NCBI GenBank assembly: GCA_963775395.1
Contig: CAVZIX010000004.1
Span: 186,001 to 250,000, forward strand
Length of the DNA stretch: 64,000 bases
Reading direction: 5' to 3'
From: JAIBJN01 sp963775395
GTDB taxonomy: Bacteria > Actinomycetota > Thermoleophilia > Gaiellales > Gaiellaceae
Shown here piece by piece: positions 57,218 through 64,000 of the stretch. Each line of letters starts with the position of its first letter. The first letter of the stretch is position 1. The position numbers were made by a program, and so were the translations under genes. The notes below the pieces were generated by a model. That model had not been told where the DNA came from, did not search any database, and was given only the letters and a program-made list of their open reading frames with translations.

Positions 57218-58540
57218 CTAGGCGGAAACGGTCGCCGGCTCTTTGGCGCGCGAGACCTCGAGGACAAGGTCCTCCCCGATCGAGTCGACCTGAACTCGCT
57301 CGCCCGCTTCCAGAGGCCCGTTCTCGGTGTGCGCGCGCCAGAGCTCGCCGTGCACGAAGACTGCGCCGACGGGGTCGACGCGTTGGCGGACGATGCCGAC
57401 CTCATCGAGCAGCTCCTCGCGGCCGGTCTTCGTCGGCGCCTTGCGCGCCTGGACGATCTTCGCAACGGCGACCCCGGCGATTAGCGCCATCGTGCCCGCC
57501 ACGGCGAGGGCGACCCAGATGGAGACCTGGTACTCCTCGCCGGCCGGGTCGAAGAGCAGGAGCGCCCCCACGACGAAGCTCACCGCCCCTGCGACCGCAA
57601 GCGCGCCGTGGCTCACGACGACCGCCTCCGCGACGAAGAACGCGAGGGCCAGGATCATGAGCAGGAGACCCGCCCAGCTGATCGGAAGCACCTGGAGCCC
57701 GAAGAGGCCGACGATGAGCGAGATGGCGCCGACCGTCCCCGGGAAGATCAGGCCCGGGTTGAGGATCTCGATCGTGATCCCGAGCACCCCGAGCGACATC
57801 AGGAGGACGATGATGTTCGGGTCGATGAGGGTGTCGAGGATCCGCTTCCAGAGCGACATCTCGACCCGCTCGACGTCCGCGCCGGCAGTGTTCAGGACGA
57901 GGCCCTTCGGCTCCGTCTCCATGCCGTCGATCTCGTCGAGCAGGGTGGTGAGGTCGGGGGCGACGACGTCCACGACGTTCTCTTCCAGCGCTTCCTGGGC
58001 GCCGAGGTTGGAGGCCTCGCGCACCGCGTCCTCTGCCCAGTCGCCGTTTCTGCCGTGCGTCTCGGCGAGCTCGCGTGCGTAGGCGGCGGCGTCGTTGATC
58101 ACCTTGCGCCGGAGATCCGACGGAATCTCCCCGCCGCCGACTGCGACCGGCGTCGACGAGCCGATGTTGGTGTTCGGTGCCATCGCGGCGACGTCTGCGG
58201 CAAGCGTGATGAACGCGCCTGCGGATGCCGCGCGTGAGCCCTGCGGCGCGACGTAGACGATGACCGGGATCTCGGCCTCGAGCTCCTTCTTGATGATGTC
58301 GCGCATGGCGGAGTCGAGCCCGCCGGGCGTGTCCAGCTCGATGACGACGGCGTCGTAGCCATCGTCCTCTGCACGCTCGATTCCGTCGATGACGTAGTCG
58401 GCCGTGACCGGGTTGATGTCGTTCGCGAGCTCGATGACGAGCACGCGCGGCGCGGTGTCCTGAGCAGTCGCTCCGCCCGCGAGTAGAAGCGCCGCGGCGA
58501 GCGCGCACATAGTGCAAAAAAGTCCCCGCAAGCGCGGCAC
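57218..58540 (-). CDS. NfeD family membrane serine protease (ClpP-like) protein
   Basis: Full-length NfeD of 440 aa: signal peptide (ALAAALLLAGGATAQ) and a ClpP-like serine protease domain at about 30-215 with Ser in SRAASAGAFITLAADVAAM. Several membrane helices follow at about 235-375, and a soluble OB-fold NfeD domain covers the last 70 residues (GIVRQRVDPVGAVFVHGELW). The partner stomatin follows. GTG 58540 was chosen because it supplies the positive n-region (PRLR); ATG 58510 is possible. An imperfect hairpin plus T run covers this start region. Confidence 0.9.
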   Translation of the reverse strand: MPRLRGLFCTMCALAAALLLAGGATAQDTAPRVLVIELANDINPVTADYVIDGIERAEDDGYDAVVIELDTPGGLDSAMRDIIKKELEAEIPVIVYVAPQGSRAASAGAFITLAADVAAMAPNTNIGSSTPVAVGGGEIPSDLRRKVINDAAAYARELAETHGRNGDWAEDAVREASNLGAQEALEENVVDVVAPDLTTLLDEIDGMETEPKGLVLNTAGADVERVEMSLWKRILDTLIDPNIIVLLMSLGVLGITIEILNPGLIFPGTVGAISLIVGLFGLQVLPISWAGLLLMILALAFFVAEAVVVSHGALAVAGAVSFVVGALLLFDPAGEEYQVSIWVALAVAGTMALIAGVAVAKIVQARKAPTKTGREELLDEVGIVRQRVDPVGAVFVHGELWRAHTENGPLEAGERVQVDSIGEDLVLEVSRAKEPATVSA

Positions 58541-58640
58541 TTTGGTGTAAAGATTCTATCAGGGACCTGCCGATGCCCTTGAGGACGCAGGACTCCTCTG
58601 CTTCGGTAGCGAAGGAGCCGACCCCCCAGCCATCTCCCTC

Positions 58641-60821
58641 ATGAAGCTTCGTCGTACGCTCGCGTTCGTTCTCGCCACGGCCGCGCTCGCTCCGGGCACG
58701 GCCGGCGCTGCCGAGGTCCAGGTCGTCGCCCGCGACGTCCCTCTGGCCGCCGCGCGAGGGTCGGTTCCGCGGGCTGCGCCGATCGAGTTCACGATGGTCG
58801 GCACCCATTGGCAGGGCGGCGGCGAGGTCTGGTTCAGGACGGCGACCGAGTCCGGCACCTGGAGCCCCTGGCGCCTCGCCCGCCCGGAGGAGGACGACCT
58901 TCCCGACGCAACGAGCGAGGAGGGGAAGGCATCTCGGGCCTGGAACGTCGGCAACCCCTGGTGGACGGGCAGCTCGACGTCGATCCAGTACCGGGTCTCC
59001 GGGCCGGTCACGCGCCTGCGGACGTTCTACATTTCGAGCGAGCCCTCGCCGGCCGACGCGACGCTGGCCGGGCCGGCGACGCAGGCGACGCTGCGACCGG
59101 ATCAACCGCCGATCACCCGCCGGCCGGGTTGGGGCGCCGACGAGTCGATCGTGCGGGCGCAGCCGTCGTTCGCGGACGGCCTCGAGCTCTCGGTCGTGCA
59201 CCACACGGCGGGGACGAACAGCTACTCGGCCTCGCAATCGGCGGCCATCGTCCGTGGCATCCAGCGCTACCACGTGCTCTCGAACGGCTGGAACGACATT
59301 GGTTACAACTATCTCGTCGACAAGTACGGCCGGATCTTCGAGGGCCGCGGCGGAGGCCTGATCCAGAACGTGATCGGCGCCCACGCGCAAGGGTTCAACA
59401 CGGGGAGCGTCGGCGTGGCCGTCCTCGGGACGTACGGGTCCGGCCGCATCTCGTCAGCGGCGCGGAGCGCGCTCCAGCGCCTGCTCGCCTGGCGGCTCGA
59501 CGTGGGCCATGTCGACCCGGTCTCGCTCCTCAACTTCACCTCCTACGGCAACGACCGCTTCCCCGCCGGCCGTGTGGTCCGCCTGCGGGCGGTCTCGGGA
59601 CACCGGGACACCGGCTACACCAGCTGTCCGGGCACGGCTCTCTACGGGCAGCTCGGCGCGATCGCCTCGAACGTGTCGCGCATCGGTCTCCCGAAGCTCT
59701 ACGACCCCGAGGTGGACGGCTCCGTGGGCGGCCCTGTCCGCTTCACCGCACGCCTCTCGTCCGCGAGGGCCTGGCTCGTGCAGGTCAAGGACGCCGGCGG
59801 CGGGGTGGTCGCCCAGGGCACCGGCAACGGCGCTGCCGTCGACTGGACCTGGGACGCGAGCGCCGCTCCGATCGCCTCGTACACCTACGAGATCAGCGCC
59901 GGGCCCGACACGCGGCCGGCGACCGGGCCCATTCCCGGGCCGCCGCCGCTTGCGATCACAGGCCTGTCCGCGTCGTCGCGGGTTCTGACCCCGAACGGCG
60001 ACTGGAGCACCGAGCGCTCGACGGTGTCGTTCCGGCTCTCTCGTCGTGCCGTCGTCGCGGTGCGGGCCGTGAACGTCTCCTCGGGGACGCTGGCGCGCAC
60101 CCTGCTCGCCAGCGCCGAGCGGCCCGCGGGGAGGCGCAGGGTCACCTGGGACGGGACGACCGGCTCTGGCGCGCCCGTCGCGGACGGGACATACCGGATC
60201 GAGGTCTCGGCTCAGTCGGGCTCGGCTCAGGTGACGCGATCCGTCAACATCGTGGTCGACCGGACCCTGGGCGGGGTCGTGATCGAGCCTGCCGCGCTCT
60301 CGCCGAACGGCGACGGTCAGAACGAGAGCCTGCGCATCGGCTTCGCGCTGACGCGCGCCGCTGACGTACGCGTCGAGATCCGGCGGGCCGGCAAGACCAT
60401 CAAGACAGTGCTGACGGGATCGCTCGCGACCGGCGCCTACGCGGCCTCGTGGGACGGTCGAGTGCAGGGCGGCGCTCGGGCGGCTGACGGGCCTGTGACG
60501 GCCGTCGTGGTGGCGACCACCTCGTTCGGCACGCGCTCGCTCGCGCGGGTGGCCCGCGTCGACGTCACCCGGCCCGTGGTGCGCTTCATCTCCTTGCGGA
60601 ACGTGAACGGCGTCGCCAGGCTGAGCTTCAGCTCGAGCGAGGCTGTGCGCCTGAAGATCTGGTACGGCACGGCGCGCTGGAACGACGGCGACATGGTCGA
60701 GGTCGACAAGCCGGCAGGCGTCAAGGCCCACTGGCGTCGCGTCCGCGCGCTCGTCGTGCGCATTCTCGCCGTGGACGCTGCCGGGAACCGCAGCCGGCTC
60801 GTCTTCGGCCGCGCCGGTTAG
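58641..60821 (+). CDS. secreted N-acetylmuramoyl-L-alanine amidase (PGRP/amidase_2) with FlgD-like repeats
   Basis: Extracellular cell-wall hydrolase of 726 aa. It has a signal peptide (MKLRRTLAFVLATAALAPGTAGA) and an N-terminal beta region at about 25-145. The amidase domain (about 150-360) has zinc His in VVHHTAGTNSY, IGYNYLVDKYGRIFEGR and GHRDTGYTSCPG, keeping all catalytic positions. About 370 residues of bacterial Ig-like domains follow, including two FlgD-type units (VLTPNGDWSTERST, LSPNGDGQNESLRI). It is divergent from nfeD and shares a TTAG stop overlap with convergent birA. Confidence 0.92.
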   Translation: MKLRRTLAFVLATAALAPGTAGAAEVQVVARDVPLAAARGSVPRAAPIEFTMVGTHWQGGGEVWFRTATESGTWSPWRLARPEEDDLPDATSEEGKASRAWNVGNPWWTGSSTSIQYRVSGPVTRLRTFYISSEPSPADATLAGPATQATLRPDQPPITRRPGWGADESIVRAQPSFADGLELSVVHHTAGTNSYSASQSAAIVRGIQRYHVLSNGWNDIGYNYLVDKYGRIFEGRGGGLIQNVIGAHAQGFNTGSVGVAVLGTYGSGRISSAARSALQRLLAWRLDVGHVDPVSLLNFTSYGNDRFPAGRVVRLRAVSGHRDTGYTSCPGTALYGQLGAIASNVSRIGLPKLYDPEVDGSVGGPVRFTARLSSARAWLVQVKDAGGGVVAQGTGNGAAVDWTWDASAAPIASYTYEISAGPDTRPATGPIPGPPPLAITGLSASSRVLTPNGDWSTERSTVSFRLSRRAVVAVRAVNVSSGTLARTLLASAERPAGRRRVTWDGTTGSGAPVADGTYRIEVSAQSGSAQVTRSVNIVVDRTLGGVVIEPAALSPNGDGQNESLRIGFALTRAADVRVEIRRAGKTIKTVLTGSLATGAYAASWDGRVQGGARAADGPVTAVVVATTSFGTRSLARVARVDVTRPVVRFISLRNVNGVARLSFSSSEAVRLKIWYGTARWNDGDMVEVDKPAGVKAHWRRVRALVVRILAVDAAGNRSRLVFGRAG

Positions 60822-61564
60822 CGCTCGAACAGAACCTCGCCGCTCTCCACTATGCGGCGCTCGTGGCCGATCTCGACCTCGAGCCTGCCGCTGCGGTCGA
60901 TCGCGACCCCGACGGCGCTCTCGCCGTCGACGAGCAGGCGCCGGCCACGCAGGAAGTCCCGTGCTCCCAGGCCGTCGTAGATCGCGTCGAGCCCGCCTTC
61001 GCGCCACCGGTCGTAGGCCCGCTCGAGCCGCAGGAGCAGGTCGGCCAGGATCGGGGCCCGTTCCCGGCGCACGCCGTCAGTTGTGAGCAGCGAGCCGGGT
61101 GCCACCGTCGTGTCGGGAGGAAGCTCGTCTCGGCTCTGGTTGACGTTCAGCCCCATCCCGAGGACGACGCGGCCCTCGGAGGCCTCGGCGAGCACGCCGG
61201 CGACCTTGCGCCGGTTGACGAGCACGTCGTTCGGCCACTTGATCTGGGCCGCGAGCTGGGTAGCCGCTTCGACCGTCTCCGCGACGGCGACGCCGCCCAC
61301 GAGCGAGAGCTCGGGGACGCTTCGCTCCGGCGGCGGCTCGAGCACGACCGAGCAGAGCACGGCAGTGCCCGGCGGGGCGATCCAGGTTCGGCCCAGCCTG
61401 CCGCGCCCCCCGGTCTGGACCTCGCAAACGGCCGCGGCGCCCTCCGCGTGGTCTGAGCCGAGGAGCTGCTGGGTGGACTCGCAGGAGCCCTCGTAGAGGT
61501 AGGGGCGGCCGAAGCGGCCGGAGAGCAAGGGCTCGACGGTCTCCGGTGTCAGCGCGTCGGCCAT
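60818..61564 (-). CDS. birA: biotin-[acetyl-CoA-carboxylase] ligase BirA
   Basis: Attaches biotin to the carboxyl carrier protein of acetyl-CoA carboxylase. The 248 aa protein lacks the N-terminal DNA-binding HTH found in E. coli BirA, so it is a ligase only. It shows ESTQQLLGSDHAEGAAAVCEVQTGGRGRLGRTWIAPPG-type ATP/biotin loop, IKWPNDVLVNRRKVAGVL and VVLGMGLNVNQ. ATG 61564 is chosen because the open frame upstream is only antisense to the next operon. It is divergent from the ECF sigma gene with 24 bases between. The position beside fab genes fits a lipid role. Confidence 0.93.
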   Translation of the reverse strand: MADALTPETVEPLLSGRFGRPYLYEGSCESTQQLLGSDHAEGAAAVCEVQTGGRGRLGRTWIAPPGTAVLCSVVLEPPPERSVPELSLVGGVAVAETVEAATQLAAQIKWPNDVLVNRRKVAGVLAEASEGRVVLGMGLNVNQSRDELPPDTTVAPGSLLTTDGVRRERAPILADLLLRLERAYDRWREGGLDAIYDGLGARDFLRGRRLLVDGESAVGVAIDRSGRLEVEIGHERRIVESGEVLFER

Positions 61565-61573
61565 CCGCGGAAC

Positions 61574-61579
61574 TACACT
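61574..61579 (+). promoter_or_regulatory. candidate -10 hexamer TACACT for the ECF sigma/fab operon
   Basis: TACACT lies 9 bases before the GTG of the sigma factor gene in the 24-base divergent gap with birA. The spacing implies a leaderless or near-leaderless mRNA. Same hexamer as at 5978 and 28250. Confidence 0.4.
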
Positions 61580-61588
61580 AACCGGGCC

Positions 61589-62206
61589 GTGCAACCAGCC
61601 GCCACGCCTGCGCGTCAGACCGATCGTGAGCCGTCGTACGGGCGGTTTCACGCGTACCGGAAGCTCAGTGACGTGGACCTCGTCAGCAAGGCAAGGAACG
61701 GCGACGGATGGGCGCTCGACGCGCTCGTCGAACGGCATGCGCCACGCGTGAACCGGCTCGCCGCGCAGCTCATGGGCGATCTCGAGGAGGCGCGGGATGC
61801 CGCGCAAGAGTCGCTCGTGAAGCTTTGCACCCGGTTGCGCCAGTTCCGGGGGGAGGCGCAGTTCGCCACCTGGCTTCACCGCCTGGTCGTGAACACGTGC
61901 CGGGATCGCCTCGCACGCCAGCGCCTCCGTCAGACCGAGCCGCTCTCGCTCGAGGACGAGCCTGCGGGCGAGGACAGCGATCCGTCGCGCGCCGCGATCC
62001 TTGCCGACAAGCGTCGGGAGCTTACGGCCGCGCTCGCGCGGCTGTCCCCGAACCAGCGCGTCGCCGTCGTGCTCCGGGATGTCTTCGGCCTGACCTACGA
62101 GGAGATCTCGCGCGTCGCGCGCATGCCTGTCGGGACCGCGAAGTGCTACGTGCACCGGGCCCGCGCCCGCCTTCGCGTACGGCTGGATGAAACGGCGAAC
62201 GGGTGA
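61589..62206 (+). CDS. ECF-type RNA polymerase sigma factor
   Basis: Sigma-70 family factor of 205 aa with regions 2 and 4 only. Region 2 is ALVERHAPRVNRLAAQLMGDLEEARDAAQESLVKLCTRL-like (region 2.1-2.2), then FATWLHRLVVNTCRDRLARQ (2.3-2.4). Region 4 is LARLSPNQRVAVVLRDVFGLTYEEISRVARMPVGTAKCYVHRARARLR-like. No anti-sigma gene follows: the next gene is fabZ, so control of membrane lipid synthesis is plausible. GTG 61589. A cognate regulator may be encoded elsewhere, for example the RsbW-like protein at 23.4 kb (speculative). Confidence 0.93.
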   Translation: MQPAATPARQTDREPSYGRFHAYRKLSDVDLVSKARNGDGWALDALVERHAPRVNRLAAQLMGDLEEARDAAQESLVKLCTRLRQFRGEAQFATWLHRLVVNTCRDRLARQRLRQTEPLSLEDEPAGEDSDPSRAAILADKRRELTAALARLSPNQRVAVVLRDVFGLTYEEISRVARMPVGTAKCYVHRARARLRVRLDETANG

Positions 62207-62216
62207 GCCGGCCTCG

Positions 62217-62666
62217 GTGACATACGCACCTCCGCTCGGTCGGCGGGAGATCGAAGAGATCCTCCCGCACCGCGAACCATTCCTGCTGCTCGACGAAGTG
62301 ATCGAGCTCGAGCCCGGCGTGCGCGTCGTAGCGCGCAAGCTCGTGCGCGAGGACGAGTGGTACCTCGCAGGGCACTTCCCCGGGCGCCCGATCATGCCCG
62401 GCGTCCTCATGGTCGAGGCCATGGCCCAGACCGGCGCGGTCGCCGTCCTCTCCGACGAGGAGAACCGCGGCAAGCTCGCCCTCTTCGCAGGCATCGACGA
62501 CGTGCGCTTCAAGCGCATCGTCGTCCCGGGGGACGAGCTGGAGCTGACGTGCGAGCTGGAGCGCGTCCGCGGTCCCGTCGGCCGCGGGAAGGCAACGGCC
62601 ACCGTGGGCGGAAAGCTCGCCGTGCGCGGGACGCTGACCTTCGCGGTCACCGAGGGCGACGAATGA
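62217..62666 (+). CDS. fabZ: 3-hydroxyacyl-ACP dehydratase FabZ
   Basis: Dehydrates 3-hydroxyacyl-ACP in type II fatty acid synthesis. The hot-dog fold protein has IEEILPHREPFLLLDEVIEL and the catalytic segment AGHFPGRPIMPGVLMVEAMAQTGAV (active His and later Glu), then VRFKRIVVPGDEL. GTG 62217 gives 149 aa (MTYAPPLGRREIEEILPH); ATG 62187 inside the sigma gene would add ten residues without family similarity. The stop overlaps the fabH ATG. Confidence 0.95.
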   Translation: MTYAPPLGRREIEEILPHREPFLLLDEVIELEPGVRVVARKLVREDEWYLAGHFPGRPIMPGVLMVEAMAQTGAVAVLSDEENRGKLALFAGIDDVRFKRIVVPGDELELTCELERVRGPVGRGKATATVGGKLAVRGTLTFAVTEGDE

Positions 62667-63676
62667 TCGGGAACGTCTCCGGCAACGGGATCACGGTCGG
62701 GATCACCGGCGTCGGCGCCTACCTCCCCGACAAGGTGCTGACGAACGCCGACCTCGAGGCCATGGTGGACACGTCCGACGAGTGGATCACGACCCGGACG
62801 GGGATCAAGGAACGCCGCATCGCGGCGCCGAGCCAGGCCGCGAGCGACCTGGCGTTCCCCGCGGCGCGCGAGGCGCTCGAGCATGCCGGGGTCGATCCGC
62901 AGGACCTCGATCTCGTCATCGTCGCCACGGCCACACCCGACATGCTCTTCCCGGCGACCGCGGCGTTGGTCGCGGACGAGCTCGGGGCCAGGAAGGCGGC
63001 GGCGTACGACCTGCTCGCCGGCTGCACGGGCTTCGTCTACGCGCTCTCGCAGGCCTACGGGATGGTCGCCACGGGTCTCTCGAAGCGCGCGCTGATCGTC
63101 GGCACCGAGGTTCTCTCGAAGATCACGAACTGGCAGGACCGGTCGACCTGCATCCTGTTCGGCGACGGCTCGGGAGCGGCAGTGCTCGAGCCCGTCGCCA
63201 AGGGAGGAATCGCCGGCTTCGAGCTGGGCGCCGACGGCGCCGGCGGGCCTGACCTCTGCGTCCCTGCCGGCGGCTCGCGCAGGCCGGTCTCGCCGGAGGT
63301 GCTCGAGGAGGAGGCGCAGTTCATCAAGATGAACGGCGCCGAGGTCTTCCGCTTTGCCACCCGGGTCATGGTCACCTCGGCGGAGGAGCTTCTGGCCGAG
63401 TGCGGCGCGACGGTCGAGGACATCGATCTCTACGTGCCCCACCAGGCGAACAAGCGGATCGTCGACCACGCGGTCAAGAACCTCGGGCTCGATCCGGAGA
63501 AGGTGCTGATGAACATCGACCGGTACGGAAACACCTCCTCTGCCTCCATCCCCATCTGCCTCGCCGAGGCACGGGAAAAGGGGTTGCTCGAAGAGGGGAC
63601 GCGTGTGCTCGTGAGCGCGGTTGGCGCCGGCCTCACCTGGGGCTCGGCCTACATGACCTGGACGTCGAGGAACTGA
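62663..63676 (+). CDS. fabH: 3-oxoacyl-ACP synthase III (FabH)
   Basis: Initiates fatty acid synthesis by condensing an acyl-CoA with malonyl-ACP. The 337 aa thiolase-fold protein has the catalytic triad: Cys121 in DLLAGCTGFVYAL, His in YVPHQANKRIVD and Asn in YGNTSSASIPICLAEA. It also shows GVGAYLPDKVLTNADLEAMVDTSDEWI-type FabH N-terminus. Primer choice (acetyl or branched) cannot be read safely. The ATG overlaps the fabZ stop as ATGA. Confidence 0.96.
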   Translation: MIGNVSGNGITVGITGVGAYLPDKVLTNADLEAMVDTSDEWITTRTGIKERRIAAPSQAASDLAFPAAREALEHAGVDPQDLDLVIVATATPDMLFPATAALVADELGARKAAAYDLLAGCTGFVYALSQAYGMVATGLSKRALIVGTEVLSKITNWQDRSTCILFGDGSGAAVLEPVAKGGIAGFELGADGAGGPDLCVPAGGSRRPVSPEVLEEEAQFIKMNGAEVFRFATRVMVTSAEELLAECGATVEDIDLYVPHQANKRIVDHAVKNLGLDPEKVLMNIDRYGNTSSASIPICLAEAREKGLLEEGTRVLVSAVGAGLTWGSAYMTWTSRN

Positions 63677-63690
63677 GTAGGAGAGGAGAG

Positions 63691-64000
63691 ATGAAGATCG
63701 CATTCTGCTTCCCGGGCCAGGGATCGCAGACCGAGGGGATGGGCAGCGCCATTGCCGAGGAGTTCCCGGCGGCGCGAGCTGTGTACGACGAGGCTTCCGA
63801 AGCCGTGGGCTTCGACGTGGCGAAGCTGTGCTTCGAAGGATCGATCGAGGACCTGACCCGCACCGAGCTCCAGCAGCCGGCGCTGGTGGCGACCTCGATC
63901 GCGTGCCTGCGTGCGGTCGAGACGCTCGGCATCCAGCCGCACTACGTCGTCGGTCATTCCGTGGGCGAGTACTCGGCGCTCGCGGCGGCCGGCGCGATCC
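63691..64000 (+). CDS. fabD: malonyl-CoA:ACP transacylase FabD (3' end cut by window edge)
   Basis: Loads malonyl groups on acyl carrier protein. The first 103 codons are visible and read without a stop to the edge. They show FPGQGSQTEGMG at the start, RTELQQPALVATSIACLRAV and the nucleophile elbow GHSVGEYSALAAAGA with the catalytic Ser. ATG 63691 follows AGGAGAGGAG at good spacing, 14 bases after the fabH stop. It continues the sigma-fabZ-fabH operon. Confidence 0.95.
   Translation, partial: MKIAFCFPGQGSQTEGMGSAIAEEFPAARAVYDEASEAVGFDVAKLCFEGSIEDLTRTELQQPALVATSIACLRAVETLGIQPHYVVGHSVGEYSALAAAGAI

Noticed and set aside
61565..63703. Minus-strand frame extending birA upstream over the sigma and fab genes
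   Set aside because: Only the part from 61564 matches BirA; the extension is antisense to fabH, fabZ and the sigma gene.

Overview
This window is a GC-rich chromosomal segment around a replication origin. The order rpmH-rnpA-yidD-yidC-jag-rsmG-parA-parB reads leftwards and dnaA-dnaN-recF-DUF721-gyrB-gyrA reads rightwards, which is the classic oriC neighbourhood. High GC, frequent GTG/TTG starts, Ccm-type cytochrome c maturation next to a MqnP-like prenyltransferase, TreT, a class E-like sortase and a fused electron transfer flavoprotein suggest a deep-branching actinobacterium, most likely class Thermoleophilia. That placement is inference from gene content, not a phylogeny. I see no transposase, integrase, CRISPR array or recognisable defence island, so the window reads as core chromosome.

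Layout. 1-6 kb: an M20 peptidase (cut by the window edge), RarA, REP-like palindromes, an EtfB-EtfA fusion coupled to an alpha/beta hydrolase, arginase and tRNA-Phe. 6-11.6 kb: MsrA, a frameshifted thioredoxin-like gene, an epoxide hydrolase, a cold shock protein with a degenerate relative beside it, and a purine permease. 11.7-20.6 kb: an unbroken minus-strand run of 13 overlapping genes for molybdenum cofactor (moaC, mog), a menaquinone-type prenyltransferase, cytochrome c maturation (ccmABCD, HemX-like) and heme (hemA, hemC, hemD), ending in a SAM hydrolase-family protein and a methyltransferase. 20.6-28.2 kb: OtsA, TreT, an anti-sigma-like ATPase, a solitary DNA methyltransferase, HtrA and a two-component pair. 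28.3-40.9 kb: a membrane protein with a decayed M28 domain beside a sortase, MoeA, a GT-C glycosyltransferase, PBP1A, MscS, DUF2203, a periplasmic binding lipoprotein, a HAD hydrolase, a trans-sulfuration enzyme, a CPBP protease, chorismate mutase and a bifunctional nuclease. 41-55.4 kb: tRNA-Ile overlapping parB, then the origin region and gyrase. 55.4-64 kb: GalT, SPFH and NfeD proteins, a secreted amidase, BirA, an ECF sigma factor and the start of a fatty acid synthesis operon (fabZ-fabH-fabD).

The genome is extremely compact. Same-strand neighbours usually share NTGA stop/start overlaps (ATGA, GTGA, TTGA and, unusually, CTGA), and convergent neighbours share a 4-base stop overlap. Five or six genes have no usable ATG, GTG or TTG start that would keep their conserved N-terminus, and fit a CTG start instead. 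No single obviously new system stands out. The observations most worth a second look are the CTG starts, the gap-free 13-gene operon, a hairpin that sequesters the gyrB ribosome binding site, the parB/tRNA-Ile overlap, and the pseudo-peptidase membrane protein paired with a sortase.
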